This document shows, in pieces, positions 17,616 to 26,450 of a stretch of DNA of 64,000 nucleotides (position 1 is its first letter; every line of letters begins with the position of its first letter). The position numbers were made by a program, and so were the translations under genes. This stretch comes from Lacrimispora sphenoides JCM 1415 (GTDB taxonomy: Bacteria > Bacillota > Clostridia > Lachnospirales > Lachnospiraceae), in NCBI RefSeq assembly GCF_900105615.1, contig NZ_LT630003.1:1984001-2048000 (forward strand), read 5' to 3'. The notes beneath the pieces were generated by a model. The model worked only from the letters and a program-made list of their open reading frames with translations. It searched no databases and had not been told where the DNA came from.

Positions 17616-18140
17616 TTATATCGTTTCCCCAAAATATCTTTCCATTTTCTCGTTTAATCCTTTTAAATAAACCCTATTAAGGGAAAGCATGGTTTCTTCC
17701 TTTTTTCCCGGCTCCTTTTTTATCTTTTCTTCCAGGGCATCGACCTCTTCCTGACATTTGCTGATCTGGTCTCTCAGCATGGAACGGCTTGGCTTCTTCA
17801 TCAGGGCCGGTAAATCAAGAGTTCTTATGAGGAAACGAGTCACAGCTTTCTCTGCATTTGCCTCATTCTCATAGATTCTATTAAAAAAATCACAGACAGC
17901 ATGATAAATATTATGGTGCTGTTTGGCTGCTTCTTTGCCTCTGCTGCAAACTGAAAAACTTCCATCCCCTACTGTGAAACAGACCGCATCTGCCTTCTCC
18001 TTATCCAGGCTGAATTTACTTTTTTCAATTCCGTCCTGTTCCATCCCTTCATTTATGATATCAAAAATATACCATTTGAATTCGCTGATTTCAGCCGTTT
18101 TTTCAAGCGCTTCCAACCCACACCTTTTCGTATCTTCCAT
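17616..18140 (-). CDS. Hypothetical protein downstream of the minus-strand subtilase
   Basis: About 174 residues from MEDTKRCGLEALEK, which follows GGAGAAGGA; upstream codons in the same frame lack a good site. The N-terminal half contains a short beta region (DAVCFTVGDGSFSVCSRG) and the C-terminal half is a coiled-coil-prone helix (MLRDQISKCQEEVDALEEKIKKE). No family is recognised. It lies 140 nt downstream of the Csp-like subtilase gene with no terminator between, so co-transcription and a sporulation-related role are possible but unproven. Confidence 0.6.
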   Translation of the reverse strand: MEDTKRCGLEALEKTAEISEFKWYIFDIINEGMEQDGIEKSKFSLDKEKADAVCFTVGDGSFSVCSRGKEAAKQHHNIYHAVCDFFNRIYENEANAEKAVTRFLIRTLDLPALMKKPSRSMLRDQISKCQEEVDALEEKIKKEPGKKEETMLSLNRVYLKGLNEKMERYFGETI

Positions 18141-18280
18141 TCCTTCTCCTCTTTCCTGTATCCAATTATTTTTTAACACTTTTTCCAGAAAGCCAGCCTT
18201 TCTATTATATCGAATGTTTTCAATAACCTCAATCATAAAATAAAAACGAGCTGCAATAATATCCATGATCTGCTGTCCGT

Positions 18281-19954
18281 TTAAATATTTGTAAGCCTTT
18301 CAAACAGCGTGTTGACCTCGATCTGACCATATCCCCAGATATTGTTGGGATAAGTGGTCCCGGTGGTTCGCTGTGCTCCGCGTATAAGCAGGCGGTTTAC
18401 GTCGTTTCCGGTAATATTGGTATAATTTCCCCTTGGAACCGCCCATTCAAAAACCATGGCGACAATTCCTGCTGCCTGAGCTGCCGCAGACCCGCTTCCT
18501 GTTATGCTGCCATATTGGTTTCCCGGAACTGCACAGGTAAGCTCAAATCCCGGTGCTGCAATATCTGGTTTAACAAATCCTGTTCTTGTATAGCCTCTTC
18601 CGGATTCAGGCAGTACGGTATCATTAAACTGATTATAAGCGGTAACTGTCAGGGGGTTGGTTGCATTTGCCGGTGAAGTTATGGTAGTATCCGGATTGGA
18701 ATTAACAAAAAAGGTGTCTTCTGAAATCAATTGTCCTGACGGCAGCCATGCATGAAAAGAAAATGGTCCGTTATCAAGGTTCACCACCCGAATGTTCCAA
18801 ATTCCTGGCAGGGGATCCTGAAAACGCATCAATATGAGCTGGTCCCCGGTCTCTTCTTCAAAAATATAATTATTCACCCATATGACGCTTGGGTTAAATA
18901 CGAAGGCAAATCTTCTGCATTCTCCCAGGGCCGGAAAAACCTGCCCCGTTGTCTCTCTGTTTGGAGCGGTTATTTCAATTGACAGCCTGGCCGGAGCAAA
19001 CGGCCATAACTCAATAGCAAACAATTTGTCATTTTCCCCGACTCTTAATTCAAAACTATTCTGGTAAGGTTCTGCTGTGGTGCTGTTAAAGTAATGTCTG
19101 CGTTTGTTTGCTTCATTACCGGTGCTTATGGTTATCCCTATATGCGGCTGCTGCGCCAAATAATTGGTAATGAAGCTGGTCGCACCCCGTCCGTCATGGC
19201 TTGACTGGTTTGTTCCCATTGCAATGCATATGGTAATTGGACGGTTCAGTCTTTGAGCAACGGTAGTCACATAACTGATCCCAATGATTAAATCTGACTC
19301 CTGATAGCACTCAGCATCTGGAGGTGCAAAAAATATTTTTTTCAAATTGCTCTTTGCCTGCTTCAATTTTACAACCAGAATGTCGGATTCCGGTACAACA
19401 CCGCTGAACGCCTGCTCCAGGCTCGGTTTTCCTGCAATTACACTTGCAATAGCCGTACCATGACCATTGGTATCCACAGAAGGAACTATGGATAAGGGAT
19501 TTTCCGACTTAAGTGCAACATTGATATACTCCCTGGTGTATTCGGTGCCGTATGTAAATCCCTCCGGCGGTGCGCCCTCCTGAATGGTCTGGTCCCATAT
19601 GGAAAGAATGCGGGTCGTTCCGTCATTATATAAAAACGCCTGATGCCGGTAATCAATTCCGGTATCTATAACCGCAACAATCACTCCCCGGCCAAATAAA
19701 GCCAGATAAGGATTTCTCTGAACCGTTCCGATACCGGATTTTTCAAGGCTGACGGTGGAGCTCAAGGTCAACAGAGAAGGAAATGCATTATAAGGAAAAA
19801 CTCCCAAGTCGCAGGGATTCGCTGAATCAACAGGGATATGAGCCAAAGAATGCCTTAAATCCATAGGTGTTATATTATCTCCGGTATCATATGTGGGAAT
19901 CATTATATTACTGATGATCAAGTCATAATAATTATCATCCAATATTTTTTGCAT
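18281..19954 (-). CDS. Csp-like S8 subtilase, catalytic Ser replaced (probable pseudoprotease)
   Basis: A 557-residue subtilase of the clostridial CspABC type, with a short prodomain, a split catalytic domain and a beta-rich jelly-roll insert (about 300-420). The Asp is in VIDTGID (D97), the His in NGHGTAIAS (H165) and the oxyanion Asn in STGNEA (N280). The Ser motif, normally TGTS-x-AAA, reads TGSGSAAAQAAG, which aligns without a gap so that G488 takes the nucleophile's place. Ser residues flank it, so activity is doubtful rather than excluded. No signal peptide is present. Csp proteins act on, or regulate, the cortex hydrolase SleC in germination. It is divergent from a 558-residue paralogue with the same geometry. 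Confidence 0.88.
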   Translation of the reverse strand: MQKILDDNYYDLIISNIMIPTYDTGDNITPMDLRHSLAHIPVDSANPCDLGVFPYNAFPSLLTLSSTVSLEKSGIGTVQRNPYLALFGRGVIVAVIDTGIDYRHQAFLYNDGTTRILSIWDQTIQEGAPPEGFTYGTEYTREYINVALKSENPLSIVPSVDTNGHGTAIASVIAGKPSLEQAFSGVVPESDILVVKLKQAKSNLKKIFFAPPDAECYQESDLIIGISYVTTVAQRLNRPITICIAMGTNQSSHDGRGATSFITNYLAQQPHIGITISTGNEANKRRHYFNSTTAEPYQNSFELRVGENDKLFAIELWPFAPARLSIEITAPNRETTGQVFPALGECRRFAFVFNPSVIWVNNYIFEEETGDQLILMRFQDPLPGIWNIRVVNLDNGPFSFHAWLPSGQLISEDTFFVNSNPDTTITSPANATNPLTVTAYNQFNDTVLPESGRGYTRTGFVKPDIAAPGFELTCAVPGNQYGSITGSGSAAAQAAGIVAMVFEWAVPRGNYTNITGNDVNRLLIRGAQRTTGTTYPNNIWGYGQIEVNTLFERLTNI

Positions 19955-19993
19955 GATCAGGCCTCCCTGTCTATACTACTGGCACATATGATA

Positions 19994-20023
19994 TATTTTA
20001 TGCAACCGGACCTCTATTATGAG
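19994..20023 (-). promoter_or_regulatory. SigE-like promoter of the minus-strand subtilase
   Basis: On the minus strand CTCATAAT (20023-20016), a 13-nt spacer and CATAAAATA (20002-19994) resemble the mother-cell SigE consensus (TCATATT, 13-14 nt, CATACAAT); the -10 also fits SigK CATAnnnTA. The start codon is 40 nt downstream. It mirrors the promoter of the divergent paralogue. Confidence 0.6.
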
Positions 20024-20072
20024 TATAAGAAAATAAGGGGCGTCACCTGCAGGCAGGCAGCGCTCATATCAG

Positions 20073-20102
20073 TAGCATTGCTGCATAAAATATACTATAT
20101 GT
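20073..20102 (+). promoter_or_regulatory. SigE-like promoter of the plus-strand subtilase
   Basis: CTCATATC (20073-20080), a 13-nt spacer and CATAAAATA (20094-20102) give the same arrangement as the opposite-strand promoter. The 20-nt -10 regions of the two promoters are inverted copies matching at 18 of 20 positions. Confidence 0.6.
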
Positions 20103-20135
20103 TCTATAACCAGATCTTATCAGGGAGATTTAATT

Positions 20136-21812
20136 ATGGAGAAAATACTGGACAATAATTATTACGACATGATTATAAGTAATTTATTAGTTCCTACCTA
20201 TGGTGTCAGTGATGATGTTACATTGCTGAATGACAGGTTTTCCCTGCTGCATATAACCAAAAATAATATGCAGCCATGTGATCTCGGCCAAAATCCTTAC
20301 CATGCTTTTCCAACTCTTTATACCATTTCTGCTGATGTAGCACCTCCAACACCCGGCATGGCAAGCGTCACACCAATAAATGATTATTCCTTATATGGGC
20401 AAGGAGTGATTATCGGCATCGTAGACACCGGAATTGATTACCGGCATCCTGCTTTCATGAATAAGGATAAAACAACACGGATCCTTTCCATTTGGGACCA
20501 GACCATACAGGCTGGGCCGCCTCCCAATGGGTTTACTTTCGGTACGGAATATACCAAAGCTGCCATAAATGATGCATTGCAATATGAAAACCCACTTTCC
20601 GCTGTTCCTTCCACTGATACAATTGGCCACGGTACAGCCATAGCAAGTATCGCTGCAGGCTCTCCAGACACTACGAACACGTTTAGCGGCGTTGTTCCAA
20701 ATTCAGAGTTGGTTGTTGTGAAATTAAAAGAAGCCAAGTCAAATCTTAAAATGATTTATTCTGTTCCGGAAGACAAACTATGTTATCAGGAATCAGATAT
20801 TGTTCTTGGAGTACGCTATTTAATTTCCGTAGGTCAGCGCTTAAAACGTCCTATTGTAATATGCATCGCTTTAAGCAGCAGCCAGGGAAGCCACGATGGC
20901 AGGGGAGTTTTAAGCACCTACCTTGAGAGCCTGGTTCAACATCCTGATGTGGATGTCAGCATATCAGCAGGAAACCAGGGAAACAGCGGCAGGCACTATT
21001 TTAACAGAACCATATCTGCGCCCCACTTTAATGATTTCCAGTTGAATATAGCAGGAAGTGACAAGCAGTTTTCAATGGAAATCTGGGCACACATTCCAGG
21101 ACGGCTTTCTATTGAAATTTCCGCACCTGACCGGGAAAAGGTCTCGTCGATCAATCCTTCCTTCAATGATTGCCATAAGTATGTTTTCCAGAACAGCCAG
21201 AGCATCTTATGGGTGAATAATATGATTTTTGAAAGGGAAAGCGGCGACCAGCTGATATTATTGCGGTTTGAGAATCCCCTTTCCGGTATTTGGTACTTCC
21301 GTGTCCAAAACATAGAAAATGAACCTTTTACTATTAATTCCTGGCTCCCCAGCGGAGACTTAATATCAGATGGGACCTTTTTTTTAAATTCCGATCCGGA
21401 TATCACCATAACCTCTCCCGGAAACTCCAGACGTACCTTAACCGCTGCCGCCTATAATCAGATAACCTCTAATATCTTAGATGAATCAGGAAGAGGTTTC
21501 ACAAGAAGCGGCTATGTCAAACCTGATATTGCAGCTCCAGGCTATCAGATACCTTGTGCGGTTTCTGAAAATCAATACGGGACCTTAACAGGCGCTGGCG
21601 CTTCAGCCGCCATTGCAGCGGGTGCAGCTGCCATCATCTTTGAATGGACTCAGAACAAAGGCAACTTTACTTATATTACAGGCGAACAAGTCAACCGTAT
21701 AATAATAAGAGGAGCGCAACGAAATCCTGCCTACAGCTATCCCAACAATATATGGGGATTTGGGCAATTGGATGTAAACCGTGTATTCGGACTATTTTCC
21801 TCGATCATGTAA
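20136..21812 (+). CDS. Csp-like S8 subtilase paralogue, catalytic Ser replaced (probable pseudoprotease)
   Basis: A 558-residue paralogue of the gene at 18281-19954, colinear over its full length. The Asp (VDTGID, D97), His (IGHGTAIAS, H165) and oxyanion Asn (SAGNQG) are kept, while the Ser motif reads TGAGASAAIAAG, placing G488 where the nucleophile should be. A Ser two residues on is the only nearby candidate. The ATG follows AGGGAGAT. No secretion signal is present, as expected for a protein made in the mother cell or forespore. It is likely a regulator or scaffold of spore germination rather than an active protease; the family assignment is secure, the role inferred. Confidence 0.88.
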   Translation: MEKILDNNYYDMIISNLLVPTYGVSDDVTLLNDRFSLLHITKNNMQPCDLGQNPYHAFPTLYTISADVAPPTPGMASVTPINDYSLYGQGVIIGIVDTGIDYRHPAFMNKDKTTRILSIWDQTIQAGPPPNGFTFGTEYTKAAINDALQYENPLSAVPSTDTIGHGTAIASIAAGSPDTTNTFSGVVPNSELVVVKLKEAKSNLKMIYSVPEDKLCYQESDIVLGVRYLISVGQRLKRPIVICIALSSSQGSHDGRGVLSTYLESLVQHPDVDVSISAGNQGNSGRHYFNRTISAPHFNDFQLNIAGSDKQFSMEIWAHIPGRLSIEISAPDREKVSSINPSFNDCHKYVFQNSQSILWVNNMIFERESGDQLILLRFENPLSGIWYFRVQNIENEPFTINSWLPSGDLISDGTFFLNSDPDITITSPGNSRRTLTAAAYNQITSNILDESGRGFTRSGYVKPDIAAPGYQIPCAVSENQYGTLTGAGASAAIAAGAAAIIFEWTQNKGNFTYITGEQVNRIIIRGAQRNPAYSYPNNIWGFGQLDVNRVFGLFSSIM

Positions 21813-21845
21813 TTTACTGATCTGGCAACCCGGTTTTCTATTCCT

Positions 21846-22346
21846 TTAATCTTCCTGTACTGTTTCAGGCTGTACAGGAAGTTGGCTTGTACAATTGGGG
21901 CAGCGGGTAGCGTTTCCATTGATACGGGTAAAGCAAAATGGGCACTCCTTGTCCGTAGAAGCAGCCGGTTCCGCCTGCTGCTTTTTCCCCCGCAGAGTAT
22001 TAATCACTTTTATCATCATGAAAATAACAGAAGCCATAATTAAAAAGTTGATTACTGCCGTGATAAAGGAACCATAAGCAAATACCGGACCAAGTTCTTG
22101 TGCAGCTGAAAGTGTGGAAACATCCGCACCAGCCTGAGCAGCATATAGAGGAACAAATTTATTGGAGAAGTCCACTCCTCCGGTAATCACTCCGATCAAA
22201 GGCGATATAATATCCTTTACCAGGGAATTGACGATCGTCTGAAAAGCAGCACCGATAATCACACCAACTGCCAGGTCCACCACATTCCCGCGTAAAACAA
22301 ATTCTTTAAACTCAGCTATAATACCTTTTTTATTTCCCATAGACAT
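21846..22346 (-). CDS. mscL: Large-conductance mechanosensitive channel with C-terminal zinc ribbon
   Basis: A 166-residue MscL. The N-terminal amphipathic helix and TM1 ([24 protein letters not shown], in pieces) are near-consensus, and TM2 ([23 protein letters not shown]) follows a periplasmic loop. The pentameric channel opens on membrane tension to release solutes in hypo-osmotic shock. After TM2 a normal cytoplasmic helix is replaced or extended by [18 protein letters not shown], a CxxC...CxxC zinc ribbon, making the protein longer than typical MscL. Two ATGs (22346, 22340) are possible starts. Confidence 0.93.
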   Translation of the reverse strand: MSMGNKKGIIAEFKEFVLRGNVVDLAVGVIIGAAFQTIVNSLVKDIISPLIGVITGGVDFSNKFVPLYAAQAGADVSTLSAAQELGPVFAYGSFITAVINFLIMASVIFMMIKVINTLRGKKQQAEPAASTDKECPFCFTRINGNATRCPNCTSQLPVQPETVQED

Positions 22347-22456
22347 GCATCCTCTCTTAAAGATTTATGAAACCTATTGGTTAACTTTGGAATTATCATA
22401 TCATGAAAAAGCTGATTCTGCAATTCATGATACTAAAACTACCGGTTGGATGAATA

Positions 22457-22490
22457 TAAAAAAGCGGGTCCGGAATACCGGATACCCGCT
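22457..22490 (-). terminator. Intrinsic terminator of the Cys-rich gene
   Basis: Stem AGCGGGT / ACCCGCT (22463-22469 and 22484-22490) with an inner CCGG/CCGG pair, followed on the minus strand by a T-run. It lies 21 nt past the stop of the gene at 22511. Confidence 0.85.
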
Positions 22491-22510
22491 CATCTTGCTA
22501 TCAGCCTCGC

Positions 22511-22699
22511 CTATCTTTTGCCCCTGCAGCATGGATCGTTGCAGCCATCTCTGAAACCTTCACAATATGCCTCCCTTTTTGCTTCAGCACAAGGATCAAC
22601 ATTACAATTGTTACGGCATCTATTATTACAGCAATTATTCCGGTTGCAGCAAGTATTGTTACAGTTGCAGCCACCAGACCAAGAATTAGAACATCCCAT
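22511..22699 (-). CDS. Cysteine/asparagine-rich small protein, possible spore-coat component
   Basis: A 62-residue protein with 14 Cys, many in CC or CxC pairs, and many Asn/Arg in the first half (NCCNNRCRNNC), ending AYCEGFRDGCNDPCC. The ATG follows GAGGT by 7 nt; the competing frame, a hydrophobic ORF, has a weaker site. A SigK-like promoter (22729-22757) lies just upstream and a terminator just downstream, making this a single-gene unit. Disulfide-crosslinked coat or crust protein, metal-binding protein, or RiPP precursor are all possible; the promoter favours a coat protein. I know no named family for it. Confidence 0.65.
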   Translation of the reverse strand: MGCSNSWSGGCNCNNTCCNRNNCCNNRCRNNCNVDPCAEAKREAYCEGFRDGCNDPCCRGKR

Positions 22700-22728
22700 A
22701 TCATATACCTCATTTCATTATGATACTA

Positions 22729-22757
22729 TATTGTATGGGGCGGCCAGACAAGATGTG
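22729..22757 (-). promoter_or_regulatory. SigK/SigE-like promoter of the Cys-rich gene
   Basis: On the minus strand CACA (22757-22754), 16 nt, then CATACAATA (22737-22729). This fits SigK (mACm, 16-17 nt, CATAnnnTA), and the -10 also matches the SigE consensus CATACAAT exactly. Confidence 0.55.
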
Positions 22758-22783
22758 AATCATACGAATAAATTCGGATTCTC

Positions 22784-23254
22784 TCAATAATAATTCCCTG
22801 ATAATATTGATTTTACGGCATTCTCAATTTCCTCATAACCGGTACATCTGCATAGATTAGATTGTAACCATTCCTCTATGGTTTGATCATCCGCATCTGG
22901 CTTGTGCATGGCCAGTGCATGGCAAACCATCAGGAAGCCGGAAGTACAATAACCGCACTGAAACCCCCAGTTTCTAATAAATGCATCTTGTATCGGAGCG
23001 TTCTTAAGCCCTTCCACGGTTGTGATCCTATGACCGACCGCCTCCACCGCCAGCATCAGGCAGGATTTGACCGGCATGTCGTCAATCAATACCGTGCAGG
23101 CGCCGCAATCTCCGTTCTCACAGCCGCTTTTGGCTCCGGTTAATGACAATTCCTCGCGAAGAACATGAAGCAGAGTATAGGACGGCTTAACCATAACGGC
23201 TTTATCTTCACCATTTACATTAAGAACTATAATACTATTACCTGATAAATGCAT
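22784..23254 (-). CDS. Xanthine dehydrogenase-type [2Fe-2S] subunit
   Basis: A 156-residue iron-sulfur subunit of a molybdenum hydroxylase. The plant-type ferredoxin cluster is CENGDCGACTVLIDD with the fourth Cys in SCLML, and the second cluster uses CGYCTSGF and CRCTGY. It passes electrons from the molybdopterin site to FAD. The start ATG at 23254 follows GAGGG by 5 nt; a TTG four codons upstream lies inside that site. It is the last gene of the xdh-like operon, 24 nt after the FAD subunit. The substrate (xanthine or another N-heterocycle or aldehyde) cannot be fixed. Confidence 0.92.
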   Translation of the reverse strand: MHLSGNSIIVLNVNGEDKAVMVKPSYTLLHVLREELSLTGAKSGCENGDCGACTVLIDDMPVKSCLMLAVEAVGHRITTVEGLKNAPIQDAFIRNWGFQCGYCTSGFLMVCHALAMHKPDADDQTIEEWLQSNLCRCTGYEEIENAVKSILSGNYY

Positions 23255-23278
23255 ACAATCCCTCAATTCCTGAAAGGA

Positions 23279-24109
23279 TCATCCGATCTTTTCAAAATTA
23301 TGAAACATATCCTGAAGCAAGCTTTCTAATACGAATTCTCTATACTCCCTGCTTCCTGACAAATCGCCTTTACAATCACTATGGGCTAAATTTATAATTT
23401 TTTTGATCTTCTGTTCCATGTTGTATAATTTATGATTAATGATCCTTTCGGATAAAATAATTGGATAATCGCCATATCCGGTAATCGCCGTTTTTATGGC
23501 CTTATTGTTTTTCGATGCCACCATGGTGATCAATGGATAATCTATTTTCTCCTGCTTTGTCCTTTTTACATGATTGTAAGGGTAACTTAAATCATTTTCT
23601 TCGATCAATATGGATACCAGAAATTCTCCTTTTCTAAGCTGCAGCTTTCCATTGAATGCCTTTGAAAAAGGCAATTCAGCTAAACCGCTCCGTGTCATTA
23701 CCTGAAGGGTGCAATCACTTATCATTAACGGTAAGGCTGCTTCACGGTACTTAATAGTGCCGGCCAGATTGCCGCCTATGGTGATCTTCCCCTGAATCGT
23801 ATGGTCTGCAATTCTTTTTATGGTTTTGGACAATAAGGGATATGCATTGTATTCCGCAATGTTTGTAAGGGTTTGCGCGGCTCCAATCCTGAATTTCCCG
23901 CCGCTCACCTCAAGCTGGCTGCATTCGGGTATTCCTTTTAAATCAATGACCGAATCAAATTCTATCCCCCCTACCCTGGCCATACTGATAATTTCTGTTC
24001 CTCCCCCATAATAAAGAGGTTTTTTATTATTAATAAGCAGGTCTTGATAGTACTTAAATGCTTCATCCATGCTTTCTGGTTTAAAATAATCAAAATCAAA
24101 AGGAATCAT
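23279..24109 (-). CDS. Xanthine dehydrogenase-type FAD-binding subunit
   Basis: A 276-residue FAD-binding domain protein of the molybdopterin dehydrogenase class. The FAD-binding loop is YYGGGTEIISMARVG, with IGGNLAGTIKYREAALPLM as the second conserved loop and a C-terminal CO-dehydrogenase flavoprotein-like domain. The ATG at 24109 overlaps the TGA stop of the molybdenum subunit (ATGA), and GGAGGGAAAGGATG precedes it, so the two are translationally coupled. Confidence 0.9.
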   Translation of the reverse strand: MIPFDFDYFKPESMDEAFKYYQDLLINNKKPLYYGGGTEIISMARVGGIEFDSVIDLKGIPECSQLEVSGGKFRIGAAQTLTNIAEYNAYPLLSKTIKRIADHTIQGKITIGGNLAGTIKYREAALPLMISDCTLQVMTRSGLAELPFSKAFNGKLQLRKGEFLVSILIEENDLSYPYNHVKRTKQEKIDYPLITMVASKNNKAIKTAITGYGDYPIILSERIINHKLYNMEQKIKKIINLAHSDCKGDLSGSREYREFVLESLLQDMFHNFEKIG

Positions 24110-26430
24110 CGTTTCATCCTTTCCCTCCATATGAATTCAGGCGTGATGGGAAGCCGGTTTACATCAATATGAGCTGCCAATGATATAGCGTTAGCCAATG
24201 CGGCAGGTATTCCAATAATGCCGTGCTCTGCAATACCTCTGGCCCCAAAGGGCGCATCAATTTGAGGGGTTTCTACAAAATCAACCACATATTCCGGATT
24301 TTCACCATATCGGATCATTTTATAGGTGCGAAAGCTTGTATCTTCTACAATTCCATCTTCATTATAGACAAAATCCTCACTGGTACCAAGTCCCAGTCCC
24401 ATACACATACCGCCTATAACCACACCTCTTGCAGTCATAGGATTTATGACCTTGCCCGCGTCAATCACAGTAACCGCTTTTAGCAGCCGGTAGGTGTGAA
24501 GCCTGGTATCATATTCAATTTCAACGGCCTGGGCTCCTACCGTCCAGCTCCGGCCGGGTGTTCCCCGCCCCGATGCCTCATTAAGGGGGGTCAGATGATT
24601 CATGACATAGCTGCCCCGTCCAATCACAGGCCCTTTGAGAGAATTGCCGTTAGAAAATTTGTAACCTTTTACCAGGTCCTCGAACATGACATAAAGCTCA
24701 GGATCATGTTTTACATATATCATTTTATTCTCAAAGTCCAGGTCTTCCGCCGGGTACCGCAGGGCAATGGATGCAAGACTCATCAGCTGGGATATGGCAT
24801 CATCTGCCGCATTCAATACAGCCCGACCAACGAAAAAAGTTGTCATACTGGCAACGGTTTTCCATAAATACGGAGTTGACTGGGTATTTACATCCAGCTT
24901 TACATAAACGTCATTGACACTGATTCTCATTTTTTCCGCTAATATCTGCGCTGCCGTTGTCTTCATTCCGGGCCCTATCTCCGCAGCCCCGCAATCAAGA
25001 TTTATGCTTCCGTCAGAATTAAAGGTTAAAACAGCGCTTGCGCCTGCATCTGTGGGGGTATCAGAGGTTTTGATCAGGCAGCTGATCCCCTTTGCTCTGA
25101 CTAAACCGTTCTCTTCTGCGATGCGGGCACCTTCCTCCCAGTTAATGACTTTTTTCAGCCTCTCAAGGCATTTTGCTGCATTCCCTGTATTGCTGGCGGT
25201 GACTTTGACTTGGGTGGGAGTTAGATCGCCGGCTTGAACCAGGTTTATCAGCCTTAGCTGAAAAGGATCCAGCCCTGTTTCGAAAGCCAGTTTATCCATC
25301 ATTCTTTCAAGGCAAAAGGTATGTGCCTCATGACCGAACCCACGGAAAGAGGTTATATAGGGATGGTTAGTATAAACACTGTAGCAATCGCATTGAATAT
25401 TTGGTATCCGGTAGGGCCCGGCACACTCCGCTGCGATTGCTTTCGTTATCTTAGGAGAAATGTCAGAGTAAGCACCGGTATCTATCTGGAATGTCATTTC
25501 AGCCGCCATGATCTGTCCGCTTTTTTTCGCTCCGATCCTTATGGTTCCTTCCAACCCCAAATGGCATGGAGAAGTGACCATATCTTCTTCTCTAGTATTT
25601 GCCAGGTTGATCCATTTTCCTTTAACATTCATCGCCGCAATTACTGCAAGCACCTCTGGCTGTATACATGCCTTTCCTCCAAATGCACCGCCAACGAATG
25701 GAACCTGGACTACAATCTTTCCCTCCGGAATATTAAGATATTTGCAGATTGATTCCTTGACCTCATATGGAGCTTGGGAAGATGTCTTGATCTTTACACT
25801 GCCATCCGGCATGAACATACAGTGAACCGCTCTTGTTTCCATGGCGGCGTGATCAGACTGGGGCAGTGAAAAACTGCCCTCTACAACAACTTCACTATCC
25901 ATCCAGCCTTTTTGCATATCGCCTTTTCTGATTTTTTGATGATGGCAGATATTGGTTCCCTTTATAGGATAGACTTCCTCCGTAGCTTTTGTATATAGCA
26001 TGATAGACTCATGTATGATCACAGGATTCCTTTTGAATGCCTCTTTTATGGAATTCACAACCGGTAAAGGCTTATATTCTACAAGTATTTTTCTCACAGC
26101 CGCCTTTGCCTGCATTTCATCATCTGCAACAACGATGGCAACCGGTTCCCCGTAGTAACGTACTTTATCTCTGGCTAAGGGAGGTCTGTCCTGAAGCATG
26201 GATCCGCAGATAACCTGATGGTCTTTTGCAGTAATGACCGCTTTTACCCCCGGCATAGCAGAAGCTTCCCTGGTATCTATGGATATGATCTGGGCATGAG
26301 CATGAACACTTGTTAATAATCTGGCGTAGAGCATCGGCGAATCTGTTATATCATTTGTATATTGGGCTGCGCCTGTTACTTTATCTTTTGCTTCTTTCCT
26401 TACCGTGTTTTTTCCCAGCTGGGTTTCCAT
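24106..26430 (-). CDS. Xanthine dehydrogenase-type molybdopterin-binding subunit
   Basis: A 774-residue large subunit of the xanthine oxidase/aldehyde oxidoreductase family. The N-terminal domain is seen in GAAQYTNDITDSPMLYARLL, and molybdopterin-binding segments include FVGGAFGGKACIQPE, FRGFGHEAHTFCLERMMDKLA and GAAEIGPGMKTTAAQI; FGARGIAEHGIIGIPAALANAI near the C-terminus carries the region of the catalytic Glu. It hydroxylates purines or related heterocycles with water. It starts after GCAGGAGG and lies 20 nt downstream of the YIEGIA cap gene, suggesting one transcript. Confidence 0.92.
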   Translation of the reverse strand: METQLGKNTVRKEAKDKVTGAAQYTNDITDSPMLYARLLTSVHAHAQIISIDTREASAMPGVKAVITAKDHQVICGSMLQDRPPLARDKVRYYGEPVAIVVADDEMQAKAAVRKILVEYKPLPVVNSIKEAFKRNPVIIHESIMLYTKATEEVYPIKGTNICHHQKIRKGDMQKGWMDSEVVVEGSFSLPQSDHAAMETRAVHCMFMPDGSVKIKTSSQAPYEVKESICKYLNIPEGKIVVQVPFVGGAFGGKACIQPEVLAVIAAMNVKGKWINLANTREEDMVTSPCHLGLEGTIRIGAKKSGQIMAAEMTFQIDTGAYSDISPKITKAIAAECAGPYRIPNIQCDCYSVYTNHPYITSFRGFGHEAHTFCLERMMDKLAFETGLDPFQLRLINLVQAGDLTPTQVKVTASNTGNAAKCLERLKKVINWEEGARIAEENGLVRAKGISCLIKTSDTPTDAGASAVLTFNSDGSINLDCGAAEIGPGMKTTAAQILAEKMRISVNDVYVKLDVNTQSTPYLWKTVASMTTFFVGRAVLNAADDAISQLMSLASIALRYPAEDLDFENKMIYVKHDPELYVMFEDLVKGYKFSNGNSLKGPVIGRGSYVMNHLTPLNEASGRGTPGRSWTVGAQAVEIEYDTRLHTYRLLKAVTVIDAGKVINPMTARGVVIGGMCMGLGLGTSEDFVYNEDGIVEDTSFRTYKMIRYGENPEYVVDFVETPQIDAPFGARGIAEHGIIGIPAALANAISLAAHIDVNRLPITPEFIWRERMKR

Positions 26431-26450
26431 TGACTGCCTCCTGCAAAATT

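Noticed and set aside
18281..21812. Calling both subtilases active secreted proteases
   Set aside because: No signal peptide is present, and the Ser position is Gly in both by ungapped alignment.
22501..22713. A 70-codon hydrophobic frame overlapping the Cys-rich gene
   Set aside because: The Cys-rich frame has the better ribosome binding site (GAGGT, 7 nt) and a composition typical of a real product; the hydrophobic frame looks like its shadow.
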